DNA of 64,000 nucleotides from JAUVKT01 sp942491535 (GTDB lineage: Bacteria > Bacteroidota > Bacteroidia > Bacteroidales > VadinHA17): positions 62,001 to 126,000 of the forward strand of contig CALOBV010000006.1 in NCBI GenBank assembly GCA_942491535.1, written 5' to 3'. The translations under genes were made by a program, and so were the position numbers. Each line of letters starts with the position of its first letter. The stretch's first letter is position 1. Shown here one piece after another: positions 32,945 through 43,233 of the stretch. Under the pieces are notes generated by a model. It was given only the letters and a program-made list of their open reading frames with translations. It had not been told where the DNA came from and made no database searches.

Positions 32945-35930
32945 CTAAAGACCCTGTTTTGTCGGAAGCATGATGGCTCCCCTGTGGATTCTGCCATCTA
33001 TCATAATCTCAAGGTCTTCATCGAATCGTATATGTCTAACAAAATCATCCTGGTAAACAGCTTCAAGGCTATCCAGGAAGTCGACATTATAATATCCATC
33101 GTTAATAAATGGATTTATTGTAAAATAACCAACCCTGAATGAAGTAATATTCTGGAAAAAATGAGTCCCCTGGCTAGGGTCTATCCGGTAATTTTTCAGT
33201 CCTGATTCTATTATTACCCTGGCCTGTGAGATCTGTGGCCATTTTATGGGAATTCCCAACCATGGATCAGTGGAGCCCCATCTTCCCGGCCCGATTAACA
33301 CGTAATTAACTACCGACTTAACAAACTGGTTGTTCAGGTTTTCAAGTATGGTAACAATCTTCTTATTATTTTCAGGCTTAAATGAGTCGGGACGTATATA
33401 AATAATATCCCTGATCCCTTTTATCAGTCCGTTACCAAGGGCAGAATCTGAATATATTATAGAGTCTTCCTTCTTTACCGTATTCATATCCACCTGATGA
33501 GACTGGTCGTTATCAACTATAGGCCTTATTTGAAGGAAATTGAAAACCCTTGGCATTTCTGACTGCATCTCAAGATTGGCAGCAAATTCTATTTCTATTG
33601 GATTACCCATCTCTTTTTGTCCAAGGTCGAGTAACTCGTCCAATATCTCAGCGAGGGGGAAGGTGTTATATTTCAGAATATTATCGAAGGTGATAATACG
33701 CTTTCCGGGATGACTTATTCCTGGTCTGATAATATTTGACTGCAGATCATAAGTGGAAGCACAATGCTTAAGTGTGCTTATACTTTCAGCATCCTTAATT
33801 CTCCTTTTGACAATATTAACACCATCATCGACCGATGGAACGAAACTATCAATATTCAGATCAAGAGCAAGAAATTCCTTCTGTGTATCTTTCAGGAGCA
33901 GACTCAGGAGAAGATAACTGTAATATTTTTTTTGGGTGTTTTGGGGAAAAGCGCAATGATGTCCCCCCATCAACAATTAATTTACCAAGACCCATGGCAA
34001 TATTTACAATTCCGTCTTCAGCTTTTTCTGAACCAATCGGATAAAAATTAATAGACCTTGCAACACCCGACAATGTAGGGTAATACACTCCCCCATGTCT
34101 ATTGCCGCAAACCTCCTGAAGCACAATTCCCATTTTTTCCTCATCAATTACATTTGATGTGGCCGTCATATATGCCCTGCTGCTATGATAGTATACCGAT
34201 GCATAAACCTCTTTTATGGCATCTGAAAGCATCTTTACCATAAGGCTGTTTTCGGCCACTCTCGGGATCATATAGGTTGAATATATGCCTGCAAACGGCT
34301 GATAATGTGAATCCTCAAGCTTACTTGAAGAACGAACAGCAATTGGGTGACTATTTGAAACAGAGAGAAAGGCATAGAGGTCCTGATAAACCCATCCCGG
34401 CAATTCTGAATCAACAAACTTATTAAGTATCTGCTTGTCATCCATATCACTCAGCCCGACACTGTAGAGATTATTTCTTTCCATAAACTCATCGAAGACA
34501 TCGGTACTTAATACAACGGTTCGGGGTATTGTAATAAGTACATTTTTGAACTTATTAAAGAGTTTATAGCGCTTAATAATAGAATTAATAAATGCAAGAC
34601 CCCTGGCCTTTCCTCCAATAGACCCATCTCCTATCCTGCTAAAAATAAGGTATTCATCGAAAGATGTTCTGTCGAATTTGGCAATTACTCCTCTTCCTTT
34701 TCCCAGTCTGAAGCTGGATATTGCAACATAGATAAAGCGTCGCATCTCTTCAACAGATTCAAAATCTTCTTTCTGTATAAACTTAAACATCTGTGCAACC
34801 GGGAATAGTGCCCTGGCATTAAGCCATTTAGAGAAATGATTACGTTCGGCATGGTAAACCAGCGAATCTACCGGGAGGCTTAATAACTTCTGCTGAAAGC
34901 TCTGAAGATCGGTGGCCACGCCAATAGCTTCTTTATTCTTGGGATTTCTGAACACAAAAGGACCGAATGCAAGGTTTTGAATAATGAAATTCCTTAACTC
35001 TATTGAAAGGTTCTTGGAATACTTGTTGATAAAACCAACTTCCAGCTTATCGGCTACTTTCTTACTTGCGGCATCTGATGACTGTAGCAGGAAGGGCATA
35101 TTAATGTCGTCTTCAAGAATGATCTTACAAAGTTCAATCCCTGCATTCACATTTCTTTCTCCACCCCTTTTATAGCTAATATCAGAGATTACTCCGAGGC
35201 AATTAAACTTGTATTTTTGATAGAGGTCGAATGCATCCTCAAAGTTTGTGGCCAGGAGAATCTTTGGCCTGCCACGCATTTTAAGCATTTTCTGGTGGGG
35301 ATTAAGGGCTTCCTGCTGAAAATCACGCGACTGGGCAAGGATTATCTTATATAGGTTGGGAAGGTATGATGAAATATACCTGATTGAGTCTTCAACCAGG
35401 ATAATGGTCTGTACACCAACTACTTCTACATCGTACTCCGCATTCATCCTGTCTTCGATAAGCTTTATTATTGCAAGCAAAAGGCTTGCATCACCTAACC
35501 AGCAGAATACATAATCCACATAACTCAGATCTTCATTCTCCAGACGCAGTGACACCTCTCTTGAGAAGTATGTTAAAGCAATAACCGGTATCTCCGAACA
35601 TTTATCCTTAATCCTTTTTGAGAGAGAAAATATATCTGTATTTCTAAGGTTAAGCATTGATATAACAAGGTCTATCTTCTCATTGTCGATAATATCCATT
35701 GCCTCATCAACGCTATCGGTCTGAACAAAGTTAGGGGGATAACGGAGGTTCAGAGAAACGTATTCGTTAAAGATCTGCTCATCAATACGTCCGTCCTCTT
35801 CGAGCATATAATTATCATAATTGCTGCATATTATCAGAACTTTGTGTATTCTTCTCTGCATCAATAGGTTGAAAGAAGTATCACTGAAGTCATACTTCTG
35901 TAGTTCCATTATACCTTCAATAATTGCCAT
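32945..35930 (-). pseudogene. Receiver plus PEP-synthase-type ATP-grasp protein, second paralogue, one frameshift
   Basis: Read with one base removed near 33895 (the N-terminal part runs in frame to 33861, the C-terminal part resumes by 33890) this is a 994-residue protein. It lines up with its upstream neighbour from the first receiver-like domain to the end. The order is: degenerate receiver; intact receiver (VEDS, VISDIS with the phosphoacceptor Asp, LLQSSD, FINK); a middle region with LVYHAERNHFSKWLNARA; a PPDK/PEP-synthase N-terminal ATP-grasp (SIGGKARGLAF, IAVRSSSKLEDSHYQPFAGI); then a conserved tail (LIGPGRWGS, WPQISQARVIIE, HFFQNITSFRVGYF). The GAF-like N-terminal extension of the paralogue is absent. 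No phosphohistidine or PEP-binding domain follows. The reading break is probably a consensus error. Confidence 0.75.
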
Positions 35931-35936
35931 ACGATA

Positions 35937-38900
35937 TTATTTACAATCAATTACTGCTATTCTTTTCTTTCCGTCCATTCTGATAACTATTTTTGATTCA
36001 AAGCGTACATGGGTGAAGTATTTTCCTTTCTTAACGACTTTCTGCTTATTCAGCTTTTGCCAATCAACCATTTCCTCCGGGTCGGCATGATTAATCGAAA
36101 AGTATCCCACATTCATAGAAGTTACATTATGGAAAAAATGTGAACCCAGGGACGCATCAAGAGGGAAATTAGGTAAGCTGACTTCTACAATAACACGTGC
36201 CTGTGATATTTGTGGCCAAACGACAGGAACACCAATAAATTTATCTCTTGTTCCCCATCTGCCTGGGCCTATAAGGATGTACTTCTTTCCCTTTTTGAGC
36301 ATCTCGTCATTTATTTCATCAATCTCCCGGGCCATTTCCTCAGTTCGTGCATTATCAAAATCTTCGGGAGAGATAAAAAGAACATCACGTATATCTTCAA
36401 TTTTACCATTACCCATGCTATGCTTGGATATAAGAAAAGACTTATCCCTGTCGATCTTATTCGGATCTATATTGTAACCACCTCCACTGCCGACCAGGGG
36501 TTTTATCTGAAGGAGATAAAAACTTGCATTTCCATTTTCGTCCTTGGTCAGATCGACAGCATATTCTATCTCAACAGAAGTACCAAAGGCTTCTTTAACC
36601 ACATCCAGGATAGTGCTTATAGTCTCGGCCAGGGGGATGTAATCGTATTTAAGGATATTGGCAAAATTTATAACACGTGGACCATAGCTGTCTACGCCGG
36701 GAATTATTGAATCATTATCAGGATTATAGACTGATGCACAATGCTTCAGATTACCATGTTTTTCGGCTTCCGCCATTTCCAGTTTAACCAGTCCTGCATT
36801 TTCTCCCTCCATCAGGTCAATCGAAGACTTTGACATATCAACAGCATAAAAATTAACCTGGGAATTTTTATAAATATCGGTTTGAGATACTATATCAATA
36901 GAGGGATAGGCAGGAGAAAACCTGTAAGCTCTTTCACCTTCCACAACATATTGCCCCAGTCCTACAGCCGCAACTGCAAAACCCTCTTCTGGTTTCATAT
37001 GAGCCACAGGGTAGTAGTTATGCGACTGTGCGGTACCAGATATATGTGGATAATAAGCATCCTCGTACATATTACCGACGACCTCCTGAAGCACAATTGC
37101 CATTTTTTCCTGCTCAACTTTATAATTGATAGCTTCAAAATATGTCCTGGCGCTCTTTGAATAAATAGACGCAAATACAAGTTTAATAGCATCAGAAACG
37201 AGTTTAATTCTTGTATTCAGATCGGCTTGATTATTTGGAAGCAGGTAGGTACCAAATATACCTGAGAAGGGCTGATTTATTGAATCTTCGAACAGGCTTG
37301 ACGATCTTATCGCAATAGGCTTATTCATTACTTTAAGAAAGGACCTAAGCTTCTTTTCGAGTGTAAAGGTGAGGTTCGACTTAATAAACTCGGCTTTCAG
37401 AGTATCAAAATCTTTAATCTCGTTTATTTTCTTTCTGAGTTTATTTGTCTCGATAAACATATCAAACTCGTCGGTGCCGATAATCATTGTTATCGGACAT
37501 CTAAGATTGATATTTGGCATCAGCTTACCCACTTCGAAGCTATATATAAGGGTGTTAACAAATGCAAGACCTCTCCCCTTACCTCCCAGGGATCCTCCTG
37601 AAAGGCTTACCACATTAGATTCGTCGAGTGCAGCAGATTCTTCAAAATTCACAATCTTACCCTTATCATGTTCGCGCCTGCGCTTCCTTATCAGATCTAA
37701 CAGGAAGGTTCGCAATTCTGACAGGTTTTCGAAATCGCCGATCTTCATCGGGTTAATGATTTTCGCGATCTTTACTTCTCCTCTAGCTGTAAGCCACAGT
37801 GAGAAGTGGTTTTTCATTGCATGATAAACGAGGCTATCTTCGGGAATTGTTTTAAGATATTGCTCAAACTCCTTCATTGATTTAGCCACGGCAATCTGAC
37901 GGCCTTTATTATCGCGATAAACAAAATGACCAAAGCCGAGATAATAGTTTATAAATGACTTAAGATCCTCGAGCAGGCTTTCAGAATTTTTATTTATAAA
38001 GCTCGATTTGAGTGCATGAGCAAATTTTACATTTTCAGGATCGGAAGACTGAAGCATGGTTGGCATATTCGGCAGTTCACTCTTTACGTACTGAATTAAT
38101 TCAAACCCTGCTTTGTCGTACAATTTATTCTCTTTCGGAAATCTCATATCCGAGATAACACATAAAAGATCTTCTTTAAACTGCCTGTAGATTGAAATAG
38201 CCTCCTCATAAGTGGTGGCAAGGAGTATTTTAGGACGGGCCCTCATCTTAAGTATCTTATACAGTTCATCGGAGCTCACATCCTCAATTAATCTTTGTGT
38301 CTGCTCCATCACCAGAGTATATAAAATAGGCAGGTAATTTGAATAATACTCAGCCGAATCTTCAACAAGGAGAATTATCCGTGTAAGACCTATCCTGGTA
38401 TCGTTTTCTGCATTAACCCTGTCTTCAAGCGACTTAACCATAGCGAAGAAAACCTTCGATTCGCCTGTCCACACATAATAACCGTCGAAGGCCAATCCTT
38501 TTTCCTGATGCTTCTTAATTAAAGGAACGTCTGATGGGCTACTAAGAAGGAGAAATGATGGTATATAGGGGTATTTCTTTTTGATTTTTGAAATAAGCTT
38601 AACAGGATTCTCTTTATCTACACCAAACATAATAATAATCAGATCGTAGTGCCTGGATCTTAATTTCGAAAAAACTTCATCCTCCCCTGACACACCTGTT
38701 ACTCTTGGTACGTTGGTAAGGTTGAGCTGGTAATACTCTCCAAGTATGTGCTCTGCAAATCTCCCTTCCCCTTCTATAGCATAGGCATCGTACAGATTAG
38801 CAACCAGAAGGATTTCTTTGACCTTAAAAGGCATCATGTCGTGGAATGCATCACGCTCTGCATTCTGACGTTCAAGGAAGCGTTGAAGCAGCTTCCTGCC

Positions 38901-39380
38901 CGACTTAAGCTCTGAGTACTGGTCGATCTGTGGTTCCTTTTCAGGAACCTTTATAATGTCTTTAGCGATGTGGCTATTAATATAGCCTGCTATCAGGCTC
39001 GACAGATTGAGAAGCAGGTCTCTCTCTTCCGAAAGAAAAGGTCCTTCATCCTCAACTTCAAATTCTTTTGAGTAGTAGATCTCTATTGAACCATTTTTAT
39101 TTTCCAGGGTATCAAATTCCTGCTTCTGAACCCATTCACTCTCATCAAATTCCTGTGTTGTATAAATTTTGTCGTCGTAGATAATCTTGGCGTGGGTATA
39201 TTCAGGATACTGCCATGCTATGGGAAGCTTCAATACTATTTTTTGAAGAGCCTCTTCTATCTTCTTACTTTCCTTAAGTATTGCCGTTGTCCTGTTTATA
39301 CAGGCTAACTCCTTAAGACGCTCCTGCTGTTCATGCAGCAGCTCACGTATAGGGATATTGTTCTCTACCTTCTTGGCCAT
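35937..39380 (-). CDS. Receiver plus PEP-synthase-type ATP-grasp signalling protein, first paralogue
   Basis: A 1147-residue soluble protein. Residues 1-175 are a GAF-like or coiled N-terminal region. A receiver-like domain at about 187-320 has Met251 where the phosphoacceptor should be. A second receiver at about 333-475 is complete: Glu340-Asp341, Asp411 (VISDMRFP), Ser445/446 and Lys464. The ATP-grasp domain of PEP synthase/PPDK covers about 593-965 (GGSLGGKGRGLAF with Lys601; IAIRSSSLFEDS with Arg692; EYAVDL to LLQIKPL). The tail (about 980-1147) contains LIGPGRWGTRD and WPQISQARVIVE. The swivelling phosphohistidine domain and PEP/pyruvate barrel of true PEP synthase are missing. It is 6 bp from its paralogue. 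Role unknown; phosphotransfer signalling tied to carbon status is one possibility. Confidence 0.8.
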   Translation of the reverse strand: MAKKVENNIPIRELLHEQQERLKELACINRTTAILKESKKIEEALQKIVLKLPIAWQYPEYTHAKIIYDDKIYTTQEFDESEWVQKQEFDTLENKNGSIEIYYSKEFEVEDEGPFLSEERDLLLNLSSLIAGYINSHIAKDIIKVPEKEPQIDQYSELKSGRKLLQRFLERQNAERDAFHDMMPFKVKEILLVANLYDAYAIEGEGRFAEHILGEYYQLNLTNVPRVTGVSGEDEVFSKLRSRHYDLIIIMFGVDKENPVKLISKIKKKYPYIPSFLLLSSPSDVPLIKKHQEKGLAFDGYYVWTGESKVFFAMVKSLEDRVNAENDTRIGLTRIILLVEDSAEYYSNYLPILYTLVMEQTQRLIEDVSSDELYKILKMRARPKILLATTYEEAISIYRQFKEDLLCVISDMRFPKENKLYDKAGFELIQYVKSELPNMPTMLQSSDPENVKFAHALKSSFINKNSESLLEDLKSFINYYLGFGHFVYRDNKGRQIAVAKSMKEFEQYLKTIPEDSLVYHAMKNHFSLWLTARGEVKIAKIINPMKIGDFENLSELRTFLLDLIRKRRREHDKGKIVNFEESAALDESNVVSLSGGSLGGKGRGLAFVNTLIYSFEVGKLMPNINLRCPITMIIGTDEFDMFIETNKLRKKINEIKDFDTLKAEFIKSNLTFTLEKKLRSFLKVMNKPIAIRSSSLFEDSINQPFSGIFGTYLLPNNQADLNTRIKLVSDAIKLVFASIYSKSARTYFEAINYKVEQEKMAIVLQEVVGNMYEDAYYPHISGTAQSHNYYPVAHMKPEEGFAVAAVGLGQYVVEGERAYRFSPAYPSIDIVSQTDIYKNSQVNFYAVDMSKSSIDLMEGENAGLVKLEMAEAEKHGNLKHCASVYNPDNDSIIPGVDSYGPRVINFANILKYDYIPLAETISTILDVVKEAFGTSVEIEYAVDLTKDENGNASFYLLQIKPLVGSGGGYNIDPNKIDRDKSFLISKHSMGNGKIEDIRDVLFISPEDFDNARTEEMAREIDEINDEMLKKGKKYILIGPGRWGTRDKFIGVPVVWPQISQARVIVEVSLPNFPLDASLGSHFFHNVTSMNVGYFSINHADPEEMVDWQKLNKQKVVKKGKYFTHVRFESKIVIRMDGKKRIAVIDCK

Positions 39381-39473
39381 TTTCAGTAATAATATATAAT
39401 TACAGGAGTTCTAAAATTAACAAATTGTTTTGTTAACTGCTGTTTAAATATAGAAAAAGACGGGAGTAGCTGT

Positions 39474-39929
39474 TTACTGGTTATTTGCCTCGTTAGCACT
39501 CGGCGTTACTGGTTACTGACTCTGCTGCAGAGCGTTACTGGTTATTTGCCTCGTTAGCACTCGGCGTTACTGGTTACTGACTCTGCTGTGCAGAGCGTTA
39601 CTGGTTATTTGCCTCGTTAGCACTCGGCGTTACTGGTTATTGGTTACTGACTCTGCTGCGCAGAGCGTTACTGGTTATTTGCCTCGTTAGCACTCGGCGT
39701 TACTGGTTACTGACTCTGCTGCGCAGAGCGTTACTGGTTATTTGCCTCGTTAGCACTCGGCGTTACTGGTTACTGGCTCTGCTGCGCAGAGCGTTACTGG
39801 TTATTTGCCTCGTTAGCACTCGGCGTTACTGGTTACTGGTTATTGGTTACTGGTTATTTGCCTCGTTAGCACTCGGCGTTATACTGGTTACTGGTTACTG
39901 GTTACTGGTTACTGGTTACTGGTTACTGG
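39474..39929. repeat. Composite 61-70-bp tandem repeat with TTACTGG heptamers
   Basis: The 39381-40051 gap between korB and the ATP-grasp gene holds five tandem units: 39474-39534 (61 bp), 39535-39597 (63), 39598-39667 (70), 39668-39730 (63) and 39731-39793 (63). Each has a first half with TTATTTGCCTCG and TAGCACTCGGCG and a second half with the hairpin-forming CTCTGCTGCGCAGAG. The halves are joined by TTACTGG heptamers. Two further first halves follow (39794 and 39849), then a pure TTACTGG run to 39929. Length differences between units are whole heptamers or 2-bp changes in the hairpin loop. Confidence 0.9.
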
Positions 39930-39934
39930 GTACT

Positions 39935-40046
39935 ATTAACGTGAGCGAAGCGAACTAATAACATTACTACTAACTAATAACCATTAACGTGAGCGAAGCG
40001 AACTAATAACTACTAACTAATAACCATTAACGTGAGCGAAGCGAAC
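39935..40046. repeat. Three copies of a 28-bp repeat next to korB
   Basis: ATTAACGTGAGCGAAGCG followed by AACTAATAAC occurs at 39935-39962 and 39983-40010. A third copy from 40026 is cut after 21 bases, 6 bp before the korB stop codon. The spacers are TACTAACTAATAACC-type sequence. The phrase GAGCGAAGCGAAC is shared by all. Confidence 0.85.
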
Positions 40047-40051
40047 AACTC

Positions 40052-41068
40052 TTACTTTGCCTCCCAGGTAGAGCCGCTCCTGAGGACGTCGTCCATATTC
40101 TTAATCTCACTGCCTTTTTGGGCCTTGGCTATTTGCACCTTCATTGCCATATCATATGTGGGTGCGCTGACAGCCCTGATAACCCCGAGAGCAACCGGGA
40201 AGCCAGGATACCTCATATTGGCCAGCATAGTATGCATACCCGGGTTATTTTCCTGGGCGTCATGCACCAGAAGATCCTTCTCACTAATACCATTGCCAAG
40301 TTTAACTACCTTTAGCTTCATGCCATCCAGCATCAGTCCTTTGTCTTTCTCTTTACCAAAAATCATCGGTTCGCCCTGCTGAAGAACAATGGTGCGGTCG
40401 TCGCGAAATTCCCTGTCGTTTATCTCCTTATGAATGCCGTCGTTAAAGATCACGCAATTCTGAAGTACTTCTACAACCGATGCTCCCTCGTGCAATGCAG
40501 CTTCTTTAAACACCTGGGTAGACAGCAGAACATTTGCGTCGATTGTTCGAGCAAAAAATTTACCCTTGGCACCTATTACCAGTTCGCCAGGCTGAAAAGG
40601 CTCCTCTATTGTACCATAGGGAGATGTTTTAGTAACCGAACCTCTCTGGGATGTTGGGGAATACTGACCTTTTGTTAGTCCGTATATTTCGTTATTAAAA
40701 AGGATTATATTCAGATCAATATTCCGCCGTATGGCGTGTATAAAATGGTTTCCTCCTATTGCAAGCGCATCACCATCTCCGGTTATTTGCCACACTGACA
40801 GATCGGGGTTTGCAGACTTAACACCTGAGGCAATTGCAGAAGCCCTTCCATGTATGCTATGAAAACCATATGTATTAAGATAGTATGGGAATCTTGAGGA
40901 ACACCCAATACCTGAAATAAAAGCAAACTTCTCTTTAGGAATATTCAGTTCTGAGAGAGCTCTGGTAACTGAACTTAATATGGCATGGTCGCCACATCCC
41001 GGACACCATCTAACTTCCTGATCACTTTTAAAATCTTTTGGAGCATGCAACAGTTTAATATCTTCCAT
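40052..41068 (-). CDS. korB: 2-oxoglutarate:ferredoxin oxidoreductase subunit beta
   Basis: A 338-residue thiamine-diphosphate subunit of KorAB, which makes succinyl-CoA from 2-oxoglutarate with ferredoxin, or the reverse. Cluster-type cysteines are Cys22 and Cys25 (WCPGCGDH), with further Cys in GIGCSSR and LQNCVIF. The ThDP/Mg motif is TGDGDALAIGGNHFIHA with downstream NNEIYGLTKGQ. There is a KorB-like C-terminal extension with the IRAVSAPTYD segment. Shares one base with korA. In this setting it supplies low-potential electrons that AOR also produces or uses. Confidence 0.93.
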   Translation of the reverse strand: MEDIKLLHAPKDFKSDQEVRWCPGCGDHAILSSVTRALSELNIPKEKFAFISGIGCSSRFPYYLNTYGFHSIHGRASAIASGVKSANPDLSVWQITGDGDALAIGGNHFIHAIRRNIDLNIILFNNEIYGLTKGQYSPTSQRGSVTKTSPYGTIEEPFQPGELVIGAKGKFFARTIDANVLLSTQVFKEAALHEGASVVEVLQNCVIFNDGIHKEINDREFRDDRTIVLQQGEPMIFGKEKDKGLMLDGMKLKVVKLGNGISEKDLLVHDAQENNPGMHTMLANMRYPGFPVALGVIRAVSAPTYDMAMKVQIAKAQKGSEIKNMDDVLRSGSTWEAK

Positions 41069-42915
41069 TATTTTTCCTCCAGTATTTTTTTACAATGGCT
41101 TGTCAAATCACTTATCTTGAATGGCAATCCCTGTATCTTGTTTATTTGTTCAAATTTTATTCCACTAAAGTTCATTCTCAGGTAATTTACAAACTGCCCG
41201 GCATTTAGTTCAGCCACTACAATCTTTTTAAACTTCGAGAAAACATCACCTGTATTTAAAGGCAATGGATTTATATAGTTGAAATGTGCAAACCCTACCT
41301 TAAAGCCTTCATTTACCAGTTCTCTGGCAGCCGTAAGCAGATGGCCATAGGTACCTCCCCATCCTACAAGCAGCAGGTCGCCTTCTTTTTCGCCGTATAC
41401 TTTAAGTTCGGGAATACTTTTATTTACCAGCTCTACCTTTTTTGCCCTTGCCTCTGTCATATATTCGTGGTTCTCGGCGATATACGATACGGTACCCTTT
41501 ATTGTTTTCTCCAACCCACCAATGCGGTGTTCGCATCCCTTGGTCCCGGGTATAGCCCACTTTCTACTCATTGTTGCCTCATCGCGCTCGTAGGGGATAT
41601 ACTCATCACACGAACCTTTATCAACAATTGGCGGATTAATAACAGGCAGATCCTTCATAGAAGGAATCTTCCATGGCTCTGTACCATTTGCAATGAATCC
41701 GTCTGTTAACAGAATTACCGGAACCATATGTTCGAGTGAGATACGAGCTGCTTCAAAGGCATAATTAAAGCAATTTGAGGGAGTACTTGCAGCCATAACA
41801 ACTACAGGGCTTTCGCCATTTCTTCCATAAAGTGCCTGCATCAAATCCGATTGTTCAGTTTTAGTTGGGAGTCCGGTCGAGGGGCCTCCTCTCTGCACAT
41901 TAACAATAACAAGTGGCAGCTCTGTCATTATTGCGAGTCCTATTGCTTCTGACTTCAGTGCCAGTCCCGGACCAGAAGTACTTGTTACGGCCAGATGGCC
42001 TGCAAAGCTGGCTCCGATAGCTGTACATATTCCGGCAATCTCATCCTCAGCCTGAAAGCTTTTTACACCAAGATCCTTTCTGGCAGCCAGCTCTTCAAGA
42101 ATACCTGTAGCGGGTGTAATAGGATATGAGCCAATAAAGAGCTTGAGACCTGCTTTCTCAGCAGCAGCGAGCAGTCCCCAGGCCGTTGCAGTATTACCAT
42201 TAATGTTTCTATATGTACCCTTATCGATTTCTGCGGGACTAACACGATAAGTAGGTGTAAGTGCTTCAATCGTCTCGCCATAATTAAATCCGGCAAGCAG
42301 AACAGCCTTATTTGCTTTGGTAATGTTAGGACGTGATTTGAATTTCTTCTCTATAAACTCTTCAGTATATTTTAATTCACGACCAAACATCCAGTATACC
42401 ATTCCCAGTGCAAACATGTTTTTTGTACGAGCAACTGTCTTGGGATCAAGCCCGAAATCCTTCAAAACCTCCCTTACAAGGGTTGTGATAGGAGCAGCAA
42501 TAATATTATAATCATCAAGCTTGTCTTCTTTAACAGGATCTTCCTTGTAACCTGCCTTAATAATATTTTTCTCGGTAAAATTATCCTGGTCGATTATTAT
42601 TGTGCCGCCAGGACTTACAAATCCTGAATTTGCTTTAATTGCAGCCGGATTCATTGCAACCAGTACATCAGCCAGATCGCCCGGGGTATTAACTTCGGTA
42701 TGTCCTACGTGTACCTGAAAGCCTGATACGCCTCCAACTGTTCCCTGTGGTGCCCTTATTTCGGCCGGATAATCCGGGAATGTTGACAGATCGTTACCAA
42801 AAAGTGCCGAGGTATTCGAGAACAAGGTTCCTGTAAGCTGCATTCCATCGCCCGAATCTCCGGAAAATCGTATTACTACTTCCTCTTTTTCGATAACATG
42901 CTCACTATTCTTCAT
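41068..42915 (-). CDS. korA: 2-oxoglutarate:ferredoxin oxidoreductase subunit alpha (gamma-alpha fusion)
   Basis: A 615-residue subunit. Residues 1-190 are the gamma domain (VIRFSGDSGDGMQLTG, FPDYPAEIRAPQGT) fused ahead of the alpha pyrimidine-binding domain (FIGSYPITPATGILEEL, FQAEDEIAGICTAIGASFAG, TSTSGPGLALKSE). A C-terminal transketolase-like domain carries VGWGGTYGHL. This fused form is the usual KorA of Bacteroidota. It is the first gene of korAB; the 318-bp upstream region holds two inverted repeats that may be operators. Confidence 0.93.
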   Translation of the reverse strand: MKNSEHVIEKEEVVIRFSGDSGDGMQLTGTLFSNTSALFGNDLSTFPDYPAEIRAPQGTVGGVSGFQVHVGHTEVNTPGDLADVLVAMNPAAIKANSGFVSPGGTIIIDQDNFTEKNIIKAGYKEDPVKEDKLDDYNIIAAPITTLVREVLKDFGLDPKTVARTKNMFALGMVYWMFGRELKYTEEFIEKKFKSRPNITKANKAVLLAGFNYGETIEALTPTYRVSPAEIDKGTYRNINGNTATAWGLLAAAEKAGLKLFIGSYPITPATGILEELAARKDLGVKSFQAEDEIAGICTAIGASFAGHLAVTSTSGPGLALKSEAIGLAIMTELPLVIVNVQRGGPSTGLPTKTEQSDLMQALYGRNGESPVVVMAASTPSNCFNYAFEAARISLEHMVPVILLTDGFIANGTEPWKIPSMKDLPVINPPIVDKGSCDEYIPYERDEATMSRKWAIPGTKGCEHRIGGLEKTIKGTVSYIAENHEYMTEARAKKVELVNKSIPELKVYGEKEGDLLLVGWGGTYGHLLTAARELVNEGFKVGFAHFNYINPLPLNTGDVFSKFKKIVVAELNAGQFVNYLRMNFSGIKFEQINKIQGLPFKISDLTSHCKKILEEK

Positions 42916-42964
42916 AGTTATATTATTAGATTCTTCTTATTAAAGAGTGTAACTGTAAAAAATA

Positions 42965-42998
42965 ATGCATACGAAAATAATATACTTTTCATATGCAT
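42965..42998. promoter_or_regulatory. 13-bp inverted repeat upstream of korA
   Basis: ATGCATACGAAAA (42965-42977) faces TTTTCATATGCAT (42986-42998) with one mismatch and an 8-nt centre. It is 50 bp upstream of the korA start in the 42916-43233 gap, which has no gene. It could be an operator or a weak hairpin. Confidence 0.4.
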
Positions 42999-43105
42999 TT
43001 TTGCGTGCTTTATACTCTGATTCGTTTATTCGATATTCAGAAACTATTACTATGCAAAATTAAAGAAATTCATTTGTGATATCTCAATTTTTAGAGTAGT
43101 TTTTT

Positions 43106-43125
43106 AACATGATTTTGGTCATGTT
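43106..43125. promoter_or_regulatory. 7-bp perfect inverted repeat in the korA/carbonic anhydrase gap
   Basis: AACATGA, six bases, TCATGTT. It lies roughly midway between the divergent korA and carbonic-anhydrase genes and looks like a dimer-binding operator. Confidence 0.35.
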
Positions 43126-43186
43126 TCTTTATGATGTCCATTTATTGATAATACGACATATTGGAATCGTCGGAAAACAGCATGAA

Positions 43187-43217
43187 TTGATCATTAGCAA
43201 AGTATTATTTATCTTTG
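43187..43217 (+). promoter_or_regulatory. Promoter of the gamma-carbonic anhydrase gene
   Basis: TTG at 43187-43189, a 20-bp spacer and TATCTTTG at 43210-43217; the ATG follows 16 nt later. Confidence 0.6.
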
Positions 43218-43233
43218 AGATAAATATTTTTCT

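Noticed and set aside
33880..33915. Programmed ribosomal frameshift in the ATP-grasp paralogue
   Set aside because: There is an eight-A run nearby, but the matching paralogue has no such site and other genes in the region have similar breaks, so an error is simpler.
36210..36710. Plus-strand frame of 166 codons inside the ATP-grasp gene
   Set aside because: It is opposite to a long conserved coding frame, has no recognisable domain and is best explained as a shadow frame.
39474..39929. CRISPR-like array
   Set aside because: The units are directly adjacent with repeated sequence throughout; there are no unique spacers of constant length and no cas genes.
4855..40046. Mobile elements behind the repeat arrays
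   Set aside because: No transposase, terminal inverted repeats or target duplications are visible; units are local and differ from place to place.
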